Program-made: the position numbers and the translations under genes
Assembly (NCBI GenBank): GCA_002364005.1
Contig: DEXG01000013.1
Span: 2,776-33,314, forward strand
DNA: 30,539 bases
Source: Phycisphaerales bacterium UBA3190
GTDB taxonomy: Bacteria; Planctomycetota; Phycisphaerae; Phycisphaerales; UBA1924
Direction of reading: 5' to 3'
Notes under the pieces: generated by a model
The model's database searches: none
Told to the model about the DNA's origin: nothing
Seen by the model: the letters and a program-made list of their open reading frames with translations, nothing else
In this document: positions 22,629 to 29,483 of the stretch, piece after piece
How the letters are laid out: each line of letters starts with the position of its first letter
Position numbering within the stretch: the stretch's first letter is position 1

Positions 22629-23753
22629 ATGATTCGACGAAGAACCAGCCATCACGCTCGGGCCGCACTCTTGGCGATCCCATGCCTCCTGCTCTCATGC
22701 GGGTGCGACACCCAATCGACCGGCAATGAACTCGATACCAAACGCGTGCTGGGCGAATCCGGCACCCAGAACGCCCAGTTCGTCTACCCACGCGGCATGG
22801 ACATCTTCGAATACAAAGGCACCCCCCACGCCATCATCGTCGACAAAACCGCTCGGCTCCAACTCATCAACCTCGAGTCCGAAAGCGTCGTCGGTGTCAT
22901 CCACACCCCCCGCTGGGACCGCGGCAAGCCCACCGGCCTCACCGTCGCCCCCTCACTGCTCGACGCCACGAAGCTCGCCATCTATGTCGCCGATACCCAC
23001 GAGTTCAGGGTGCTCGTCTACGAACTCCCACTCCCATTCACAACCGATCCGCAACCCACAAAGCCCGACTACCAGTTCGGGTCCTACGGCGAAGAGCCCG
23101 GTCAGTTCATCTACCCTACCGATGTTGCCGTCGAAACCGACGGCACACAGATCGTCACCGAACTCTTTGTCAGCGAATACGGCGGAAACGACCGTATCAA
23201 CCGCTTCCGCGTCGATCGCAGCACCATCCCCCCGACCATGGTCTGGGAGTCACAGATCGGCATCCCCGGCGAAGAGGTCGACGCCTCCGATGGCCCCCTG
23301 GCACTCGCCCGCCCCCAATCGATCGAGCTCTGGACCAACCCCAGCACCAACCAACGCGAGATCATCCTCAGCGATGCCAGCCACCACCGCATCGGACGCG
23401 TCACGACCGACGGCCAGCTCATCACCTGGTACGGCGACCCCCTCGACACCAGCGACGACGCATTCCGCTTCCCCTACGGCATCACCATCCTCGAAGATAA
23501 CACCGCGCTCATCGCCGAGTTCGGAGGCAATCGCATCACCAACATCGATATTGAATCCGGGGAGGTCCTTTTCCGGTATGGTGTAACAGGGCGCAGCGTC
23601 GGACAGCTCGCACAACCATGGGCAGTCGGCGTCGCCGGGGACCAACTCGTGATTCTTGATTCAGGCAACAGCCGACTCCAGTTCTGCAAACCCCCGCGCC
23701 CGCTCGCACCGGAGTACACGCGACCATCGAGCACCGTGGGGGCCACGCCATGA
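22629..23753 (+). CDS. Lipoprotein with NHL-type beta-propeller
   Basis: A 374-residue predicted lipoprotein: positively charged MIRRRTSHHAR, hydrophobic AALLAIPCLLLS, then a lipobox Cys (LLSCGC). The rest is repeated ~45-residue blades with the NHL pattern of G-x-F-x-x-P-x-G/D-V (GSYGEEPGQFIYPTDVAVET, DAFRFPYGITILEDNTALIAE, GQLAQPWAVGV and LVILDSGNSRLQ), forming a six-bladed propeller. Likely a protein- or glycan-binding scaffold at the outer face of a membrane. The ATG 22629 start is chosen for the signal peptide; a TTG at 22566 would add an unlikely 21 residues. The stop overlaps the next gene's ATG (ATGA), so translation is coupled. Confidence 0.82.
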   Translation: MIRRRTSHHARAALLAIPCLLLSCGCDTQSTGNELDTKRVLGESGTQNAQFVYPRGMDIFEYKGTPHAIIVDKTARLQLINLESESVVGVIHTPRWDRGKPTGLTVAPSLLDATKLAIYVADTHEFRVLVYELPLPFTTDPQPTKPDYQFGSYGEEPGQFIYPTDVAVETDGTQIVTELFVSEYGGNDRINRFRVDRSTIPPTMVWESQIGIPGEEVDASDGPLALARPQSIELWTNPSTNQREIILSDASHHRIGRVTTDGQLITWYGDPLDTSDDAFRFPYGITILEDNTALIAEFGGNRITNIDIESGEVLFRYGVTGRSVGQLAQPWAVGVAGDQLVILDSGNSRLQFCKPPRPLAPEYTRPSSTVGATP

Positions 23754-26700
23754 CCCACACCACACTCGCTGAACTCGCCCTGGGCCCCATCCAGTTCCAA
23801 CGCGAAATCTACCTCATCCTCATCCCCATCCTCGGGCTGCTCACCGTCTTCATCGCCCGAAAATCGATCTCCGGCCTGGGCAAAAGCTCCCGCGTCGTCG
23901 CCCTCGTCGTTCGCCTCCTCGCACTCGCCCTCATCATCGGCGCCCTCGCCGAACCCTCCCTCCGAGACCAGGCCAAAGATGTCGGCGTCACCGTCATCGT
24001 CGACGCCTCACGCTCCATCCCCAGCGGCGCCCAAGAACAGATCGACAACTACATCCTCCAGGCACAGCAGGGCTCGCGACAACCGGACGATGAGCTCGGC
24101 GTCATCACCGTTGCCGAAAACGCCTACGCACAATCAAGCGTCTCAAAGGCAACCACACGCATCGATCGGCAGTTCATCGGCGAGACCGACGGCACCAACC
24201 TCATGTCCGGCGTCTCGCTCGCCATCGCATCCGCCCCCGACTCCGTCGCCAACCGCATCGTCCTCATCACCGATGCCAACGAGACCGAGGGCTCTCTCCT
24301 CCGAGCCGCGCAGGCCGCCAAGGCGCAGGGCATCCCCATCGATGTCCTCCCCGTCGAGTTCGCCTACACCGACGAGGTCATGGTCGAGAATGTTCAGGTC
24401 CCCGCGAACACCCGCGTCGGTGAGACGATCGCCCTCAAAGTCGTCCTCAACGCAACCACACCCGCCGCCGGTCGGCTCCTGATCTCGCAAGACGGCACAC
24501 TCATCGACATCAACGCCTCCGACGAGACCGAGCTGGGAAAAATCGTCGAACTCAACCCCGGCCGAAATGTCCTCACCGTCGCCATCGCCGTCACCCGCCC
24601 CGGGGCACTCACCTACGAAGCCGTCTTCGAGCCCCTCACCGGACTCACCGATGAGGGCAACTCCACCGGTCGGATCGGCGACTCCATCCCCGAAAACAAC
24701 CGAGGCAGCGCCATCACATTCGTTGGCTCAGAGGGCACCGTCCTCATCGTCGCCGACGATCCCAACGAAGCCGTCCGCTTCGAAGATGTCCTCGCCAAGG
24801 CCAAAGTCCAGACCCAACGCATCAACTCCTCGCAGTTTCCCACATCGCTCCCCGAACTCGCCTCATACGAGGGCGTCGTCCTCCTCAACCAGTCCGCGTA
24901 CTCCTACTCCGAAGCACAGCAGGAGATCATGCGCCAGTTCGTCAAGGACACCGGCGGCGGGCTCGTCATGGTCGGCGGCCCCGAATCATTCGGCGCCGGC
25001 GGCTGGATCGGCTCACCTCTGGCCGACGCGCTCCCAATCCGCCTCGACCCCCCACAAAAACGACAGATGCCCCGCGGCGCCCTCGCCCTCGTCATCCACT
25101 CCGTCGAGATCCCCCGGGGCGTCTACTACGGCAAGGAAATCGCCAATGCCGCCGTCGATGCCCTCTCACGCCTCGACCTGATCGGCATCATCGAATACCA
25201 GGGACTCGGAGGCACCGACTGGGTCTACCCGCTCTCCGTCGTCGGCGACCGCACCGCCGTCAAGCGAGCAATCCAGAACCTCACCTTCGGCGACATGCCC
25301 TCCTTCGACCCCTCCCTCCAACTCGCACTCTCGGGCCTACAGAACGCCGCAGCCGGACAGAAGCACTGCATCGTCATCTCCGACGGCGATCCCTCCATGT
25401 CCCGCTCGCTGCTCCGCCAGTTCGCCCAGTCCGGCATCACCATCTCCGCCGTTGGCGTGAACCCGCACTCACCCAACGACACCAACACACTCCGCACCAT
25501 GGCCAATGTGACCGGCGGCACCTACTACGCCGTCTCCAACAACGCTCTGGCCACCCTCCCACAGATCTTCATCAAAGAAGCCCAGACCATCCGCCGCGCA
25601 CTGATCTGGGAGGGCGAACCCTTCGCACCCGCACGCACCGGGGTCCCATCGGAAACCATGCGAGGCATCAACGCCGTCCCCCCAATCAACGGCTATGTCG
25701 TCGCCGCCGAACGCGAAGGCCTCTCGCTCGTCACCCTCCGAGGAAAAGAAGAAGACCCCATCGCCGCCCAGTGGCAATACGGCCTGGGCCGCGTCGTCAC
25801 CTTCACCTCCGACGCATCCACACGCTGGGCAAGCAACTGGGTCGCATGGCCCGGCTTCTCCCAGTTCTGGGAACAGCACATCCGCTGGACCATGCGCCCC
25901 TCCGGCGACGCCACCATGCGCGTCAGCACCGAGAACATGGGCGAAAAAACCCGAGTCATCATCGAGGCATTCGACCCCAACGGCGAGCGGCTCAACTTCG
26001 CCGACTTCCAGGCACGCACCTCCACACCCAGCGGCGAGGGCGTCAGCGTCGAAGTCCAGCAGGTTGGCCCCGGGCGATACGAAGCCGAGTTCGACTCCAA
26101 AGACGCCGGCGCCTATGTCCTCAACCTCCAATACCGAGCACCAGGATCCGACGGCAACCTGATCGAAGGCAGCGCCCAGGCCGCCGTCACCCGACCCTTC
26201 GCCGACGAGTTCAAGGCACTCGAAACCAACCTCCCCCTCCTCAAACAGGTCGCATCCATCACCGGCGGACGAGAACTCCCCACCGATCCAACCCTCGCCG
26301 ACCTCTGGGCCCGCGAAGGGCTCGAGATGCCCGTCGCCCTCACGCCCGCGTGGCTCCTCTTTGCAATCGTCGGCATCGGCATCTTCCTGCTCGATGTCGC
26401 CGTCAGGCGCGTGAGAATAGACCCGGCCATGATCGCCGCCTTCGTCCGCCGCGGAGCACACAAGGAAACACGCAAGAGCGAGGCAAGCACCGAAGCGATG
26501 CGCATGGCCCGCACCCGCGCCCAGTCACGCACGGGCGACGACCGCAAAGCAGCCAACCGCAAGTTCGAGGCCACGCCCGAGCAAGCCAGGTCCAGCGAAC
26601 CCATCGCGCTCAAGGGCGAAGAAGAACAAGACAAGCCGACCATCGGCAAACCCAAGCGAACCGTCGAGAAGCCCAAAGACGAGCCCGTCGATTCACTCTC

Positions 26701-26758
26701 AGCGCTGCGAGCCGCAAAGAAGCGTGCACGCGACGACATGAATAACAGCGAAGACTGA
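23750..26758 (+). CDS. Large VWA / glutamine-amidotransferase-like membrane protein
   Basis: A 1002-residue membrane protein. Two TM helices open it (~18-36, ~48-66). A VWA domain with an intact MIDAS follows (DxSxS as DASRS at 85-89, a Thr in TDGTNLMSG, then LITDANETEG). A GATase1-like segment (~385-430, DTGGGLVMVGGPESFGAGGW) lies between this and a second VWA-like domain whose DxSxS is missing (LVIHSVEI) although ISDGDPS remains. Beta-rich regions and a last TM (~865-885) lead to a ~110-residue highly charged cytoplasmic tail. This matches planctomycete BatA-type proteins encoded beside MoxR and DUF58. Presumed role: membrane platform for a MoxR chaperone system. Genes on each side confirm the operon. 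Confidence 0.82.
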   Translation: MTHTTLAELALGPIQFQREIYLILIPILGLLTVFIARKSISGLGKSSRVVALVVRLLALALIIGALAEPSLRDQAKDVGVTVIVDASRSIPSGAQEQIDNYILQAQQGSRQPDDELGVITVAENAYAQSSVSKATTRIDRQFIGETDGTNLMSGVSLAIASAPDSVANRIVLITDANETEGSLLRAAQAAKAQGIPIDVLPVEFAYTDEVMVENVQVPANTRVGETIALKVVLNATTPAAGRLLISQDGTLIDINASDETELGKIVELNPGRNVLTVAIAVTRPGALTYEAVFEPLTGLTDEGNSTGRIGDSIPENNRGSAITFVGSEGTVLIVADDPNEAVRFEDVLAKAKVQTQRINSSQFPTSLPELASYEGVVLLNQSAYSYSEAQQEIMRQFVKDTGGGLVMVGGPESFGAGGWIGSPLADALPIRLDPPQKRQMPRGALALVIHSVEIPRGVYYGKEIANAAVDALSRLDLIGIIEYQGLGGTDWVYPLSVVGDRTAVKRAIQNLTFGDMPSFDPSLQLALSGLQNAAAGQKHCIVISDGDPSMSRSLLRQFAQSGITISAVGVNPHSPNDTNTLRTMANVTGGTYYAVSNNALATLPQIFIKEAQTIRRALIWEGEPFAPARTGVPSETMRGINAVPPINGYVVAAEREGLSLVTLRGKEEDPIAAQWQYGLGRVVTFTSDASTRWASNWVAWPGFSQFWEQHIRWTMRPSGDATMRVSTENMGEKTRVIIEAFDPNGERLNFADFQARTSTPSGEGVSVEVQQVGPGRYEAEFDSKDAGAYVLNLQYRAPGSDGNLIEGSAQAAVTRPFADEFKALETNLPLLKQVASITGGRELPTDPTLADLWAREGLEMPVALTPAWLLFAIVGIGIFLLDVAVRRVRIDPAMIAAFVRRGAHKETRKSEASTEAMRMARTRAQSRTGDDRKAANRKFEATPEQARSSEPIALKGEEEQDKPTIGKPKRTVEKPKDEPVDSLSALRAAKKRARDDMNNSED

Positions 26759-26811
26759 CCAAACGACTGACCACCCGCGCGCAGAGCGCATCGCACAGAT
26801 AGGAGCCCACC

Positions 26812-27864
26812 ATGGCCGCCAACCAGGAACACTTCGAAACACCCGCCGAGGTCAAAGCACAATGCGACGCATTCCGCCAGACCTTCTCCGAGCTGCGCAC
26901 CGAGATCGGCAAGGTCATGGTCGGCCAGCAGGCCGTCGTTGACGCCGTCCTCGTCTGCCTCTTCGCCAAGGGCAATGTGCTCCTCGAAGGCGTCCCCGGG
27001 CTCGGCAAGACCCTGCTCGTCCGCACGCTCGCCACCACCCTCCACCTGCCCTTCAACCGCATCCAGTTCACACCCGACCTGATGCCCGCCGATGTCATCG
27101 GCACCAACATCGTCTCCGAAGACGCCGACACCGGGCGACGCTCATTCGAGTTCCAACGCGGCCCAATCTTCGCCCAGGTCCTCCTGGCAGACGAAATCAA
27201 CCGCGCCACACCCAAGACGCAGTCCGCACTGCTCGAAGCCATGCAGGAGCACTCTGTCACCGTCGCCGGCAAAACCTACACCCTCGACGAACCCTTCCTC
27301 GTCCTGGCCACCCAGAACCCCATCGAACAGGAGGGCACCTACCCCCTCCCCGAAGCACAGCTCGACCGCTTCCTCCTCAAGATCGATGTCGGCTACGCCG
27401 GGCTCGAAGACCTCATGGAGATCATCGACCGCACCACCGGCGCCGAGAGCCCCAAAGCCAGCGCCATCGTCGACGGCCCACGCATCCTCGAGATGCAGGA
27501 GCTCGTGAGATCAGTCGTCGTCGCCCCACATGTCAAGCAGTACGCCGCCCGCCTCGTCCTCGCCACCCACCCCGAGACCGACACCGCCGCCGGTGGCCCC
27601 AACGGCCCAACCAACCGCTATGTCCGCTGCGGCGTCTCCCCCCGCGGCGCCCAGGCCCTGATCCTGGCCGGCAAAGTCCGAGCCCTGGTCGATGGCCGTT
27701 TCCATGTCTCCTACGACGACATCAAAGATGTCGCCCCCAGCTGTCTCCGCCACCGCGTCCTGCTGAACTTCGAAGCCGAAGCCGACCGCGTCGACAGCGA
27801 CGACCTCGTCGCCGAAATCCTCAAACTCACCCCCACCCAACCCACGGCAATGGTGGGGTCGTAA
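26812..27864 (+). CDS. MoxR-family AAA+ ATPase
   Basis: A 350-residue cytosolic AAA+ chaperone that in this gene neighbourhood usually acts with VWA proteins to assemble or activate complexes. Walker A GVPGLGKT (60-67), Walker B LLADEIN (124-130), the pre-sensor EAMQE, and sensor-1 LVLATQNPIEQEGTYPLPEAQLDRF are intact. ATG 26812 has TAGGAG 9 nt upstream. The last nine residues (PTQPTAMVGS region) are encoded by a 23-bp repeat (27836-27858) found again in front of the next host gene, so the natural C-terminus was probably altered by a repeat or insertion. Confidence 0.93.
   Translation: MAANQEHFETPAEVKAQCDAFRQTFSELRTEIGKVMVGQQAVVDAVLVCLFAKGNVLLEGVPGLGKTLLVRTLATTLHLPFNRIQFTPDLMPADVIGTNIVSEDADTGRRSFEFQRGPIFAQVLLADEINRATPKTQSALLEAMQEHSVTVAGKTYTLDEPFLVLATQNPIEQEGTYPLPEAQLDRFLLKIDVGYAGLEDLMEIIDRTTGAESPKASAIVDGPRILEMQELVRSVVVAPHVKQYAARLVLATHPETDTAAGGPNGPTNRYVRCGVSPRGAQALILAGKVRALVDGRFHVSYDDIKDVAPSCLRHRVLLNFEAEADRVDSDDLVAEILKLTPTQPTAMVGS
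27836..27858 (+). repeat. 23-bp direct repeat, copy 1 (moxR 3' end)
   Basis: Begins CCCAACCCACGGC and ends ATGGTGGGG. It matches 28389-28411 at 21 of 23 positions. It encodes the MoxR C-terminus and flanks GxxExxY cassette 1 on the left. Confidence 0.8.
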
Positions 27865-27875
27865 GGCATTCGGGG

Positions 27876-28358
27876 TTGAACGCGAAGCCCGCGAAGAACA
27901 CGAAGAAAGGAAAGAGTTGAGCACCGGTTTCCGCAAACACGATCTCCCCGACCACATCGAGCAACTCGCTCACGATGTGATCGGTGCCGCGATCGAGGTC
28001 CAACTGGAACTCGGCCCCGGGTTGCAGGAGAGCCTCTACGAGCAAGCACTACTGCACGAACTCAACCTCCGCAACATCCACGCCCAATCCCAAGCCGAGA
28101 TCGCCACGATCAAAGGTCCGCGCATCGACCTGCTCATCGAGAACACCATTGTCGTCGAACTCAAGTCCATCGCACAGATCACGGACATCCACAAAGCCCA
28201 GTTGCTCTCCTACCTTCGAGCGGGTCGATTCCCGCTTGGACTCCTCATCAACTTCAATACCAAACTCCTCCGCGACGCCACACACCGCGTCCTCAATGAA
28301 AGAGCCATCCCCGCATCGAGAGAACCCGCTTCGAGCCCTTCGCGATCTTCGCGTTCAA
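27876..28358 (+). mobile_element. GxxExxY cassette 1 with inverted terminal repeats (candidate)
   Basis: 483 bp. The left end (27876-27899, starting TTGAACGCGAAG) and the inverted right end (28335-28358) agree at 20 of 24 positions. Each end is a run of 9-nt units: left AACGCGAAG, CCCGCGAAG, AACACGAAG; right (inverted) AACGCGAAG, ATCGCGAAG, GGCTCGAAG. One gene (27917) fills the inside. No target-site duplication is obvious at the immediate edges; a 23-bp repeat flanks it further out. Element status is inference. Confidence 0.55.
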
Positions 28359-28420
28359 ATCAGAGCACATCATGCCGCGATCCGAAAACCCAACCCACAG
28401 CCATGGTGGGGAACGCATGA
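27917..28420 (+). CDS. GxxExxY protein 1, PD-(D/E)XK-nuclease-like
   Basis: Member of the GxxExxY family (TIGR04256/PF13366), named for the motif seen here as G35-LQ-E38-SL-Y41. Asp71 in RIDLLIE and Glu81/Lys83 in VVELKS give the D...ExK core of PD-(D/E)XK nucleases. Biochemical function of the family is unknown. TTG 27917 follows GGAAAGAG and gives an N-terminus alignable with protein 2 (28992). The 167-residue product is ~28 residues longer than protein 2: after about residue 134 the frame reads through the cassette's right end and the 23-bp repeat to a stop overlapping the next ATG (ATGA at 28417). That tail is probably an artefact of insertion. Confidence 0.85.
   Translation: MSTGFRKHDLPDHIEQLAHDVIGAAIEVQLELGPGLQESLYEQALLHELNLRNIHAQSQAEIATIKGPRIDLLIENTIVVELKSIAQITDIHKAQLLSYLRAGRFPLGLLINFNTKLLRDATHRVLNERAIPASREPASSPSRSSRSNQSTSCRDPKTQPTAMVGNA
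28379..28396 (+). repeat. 18-bp exact repeat, copy 1
   Basis: GATCCGAAAACCCAACCC, identical to 29491-29508 at the beginning of the DUF58 gene. Preceded by CATGC in both places. The frame from ATG 28372 would read MPRSENPT, against MLRSENPT for the real DUF58 start. Confidence 0.85.
28389..28411 (+). repeat. 23-bp direct repeat, copy 2 (upstream of small lipoprotein)
   Basis: 21 of 23 bases match 27836-27858. Its GTGGGG end doubles as the Shine-Dalgarno of the lipoprotein gene at 28417. Confidence 0.8.
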
Positions 28421-28926
28421 AAAGCGCACCGTTCCATCTCGTGCTTCTGATCGCACTGGCCGCGCTCTCCGGGTGCGTGTGCAACCGCTCCAAGCTCACC
28501 TCCGCGAGCACCGATGCCGAGGTGAGCCAACTCATCGAGACCGCCTTCGCCGTCCCCATGGACCGCACCGAACGCCTCCTCGCCGTATTCGAACTCATCG
28601 ACCCCGATCACATCCTGCTGGCCGTCGCCGAGAGCGAAGACTCCAAGACCATCCTTGCCATGCTCACAAAGCCCGGCTGCCACCGATGGCCTCTCAAAGC
28701 CAACAGCACGCTCAGGATCGTGTTCGACGACGACGGCAAACTCGTCCACCACGAACGCTGGGCGAACACCGATCCAGCCCGCTCATTCACAGTCGACGAG
28801 AACCAAAGCCACACCACCAGCGCCGAACGCAAACGCTACTACACACTGAAAGAACAGGGCGAAACAACCACCTACCGCCGCGTATACCAGTCAGAACTGT
28901 TGGCAGGTGAGCAGGGCCATGATTGA
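28417..28926 (+). CDS. Small lipoprotein of the MoxR/DUF58 operon
   Basis: A 169-residue predicted lipoprotein: MKSAPFHLVLLIALAALSGC has a typical signal peptide and LSGC lipobox with Cys20. The mature part is acidic to neutral with helical and short beta segments (VSQLIETAFAVPMDRTERLL, HILLAVAESEDSKTIL) and a C-terminal mixed region; I do not recognise a family. ATG 28417 is chosen over ATG 28372, because the latter reads through the repeat and precludes a signal peptide. GTGGGG six bases upstream supports it. It lies between two GxxExxY cassettes; its stop TGA (28924-28926) is made by the left end of cassette 2, so the original C-terminus may have been longer. Confidence 0.72.
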   Translation: MKSAPFHLVLLIALAALSGCVCNRSKLTSASTDAEVSQLIETAFAVPMDRTERLLAVFELIDPDHILLAVAESEDSKTILAMLTKPGCHRWPLKANSTLRIVFDDDGKLVHHERWANTDPARSFTVDENQSHTTSAERKRYYTLKEQGETTTYRRVYQSELLAGEQGHD

Positions 28927-29466
28927 ACGCAGAGGTCACAAATGTCACGCAGAGAATGCAAAGAAGCGGTTGAGTTGAAGATGAGATAAGAATGAACCAG
29001 ATCGAACTCCCTACATCACTGAATCAGCTCAGCCACCAGATCATCGGCTGCGCCATCGAAGTGCACAAGGAACTCGGCCCTGGTCTCTTGGAATCCGTCT
29101 ATGAAGCCGCGATGTGCGTCGAACTCCAACACGCCGGAATCAAATACACCCAGCAGGCAACCATCGCCGCCGACTACAAGGGCAAACCGCTCCCACCCCA
29201 ACGCCTCGATCTGCTCATCGAAGGCCAACTCATCCTCGAACTCAAAGCCGTCCGCGCCGTCGACGACCTCCACCTCGCCCAACTCGTTTCCTACCTCCGC
29301 CTCACCAACAAACCCCTCGGCCTCCTCATCAACTTCCACGCCCCAACCATCCAAAAAGGAACCCACCGCCGTATCAACTCCAGAGTCATCCGCACGCCAA
29401 ACTCTTCTTAACCCTCTTTCCCCCTTCTCTGCGCCTCTGCGCGACCTTTGCGACCTCTGCGTTCAA
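28923..29466 (+). mobile_element. GxxExxY cassette 2 with inverted terminal repeats (candidate)
   Basis: 544 bp. The left 32 bp (28923-28954, starting TTGAACGCAGAGGTC) and the inverted right 32 bp (29435-29466) agree at 29 positions. The ends are again 9-nt-phased units (AACGCAGAG, GTCACAAAT; inverted right end AACGCAGAG, GTCGCAAAG). It holds one gene (28992). The left edge overlaps the stop codon of the lipoprotein gene and the right edge is 17 nt before the DUF58 start. Confidence 0.6.
28992..29411 (+). CDS. GxxExxY protein 2, PD-(D/E)XK-nuclease-like
   Basis: A 139-residue GxxExxY protein with the signature G31-LL-E34-SV-Y37, a conserved Asp73 in RLDLLIE and Glu83/Lys85 in LILELKA, giving the D...ExK arrangement. 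It shares the core (ELGPGLxES, RxDLLIE, LxLLINF, THRxxN) with protein 1 and is clearly its paralogue, but at moderate identity, so the pair did not arise by a very recent duplication. Length is normal for the family. ATG 28992 is supported by sequence similarity; GATAAGA lies upstream without a strong Shine-Dalgarno. Likely cytosolic; function unknown. Confidence 0.88.
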   Translation: MNQIELPTSLNQLSHQIIGCAIEVHKELGPGLLESVYEAAMCVELQHAGIKYTQQATIAADYKGKPLPPQRLDLLIEGQLILELKAVRAVDDLHLAQLVSYLRLTNKPLGLLINFHAPTIQKGTHRRINSRVIRTPNSS

Positions 29467-29483
29467 AAAGAAATACCAACCAC

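Noticed and set aside
27876..28411. Clear short target-site duplication at the exact cassette edges
   Set aside because: Bases directly outside the inverted ends of both cassettes do not match; only the more distant 23-bp and 18-bp repeats are shared, so no TSD is claimed.
28372..28416. ATG 28372 as start of the small lipoprotein
   Set aside because: It would prepend 15 residues read from repeat DNA in front of a perfect lipoprotein signal peptide; ATG 28417 has a good ribosome site.
27876..29466. CRISPR array interpretation of the 9-nt repeated units
   Set aside because: Units are too short and contiguous, with no spacers of constant length; they form element ends instead.
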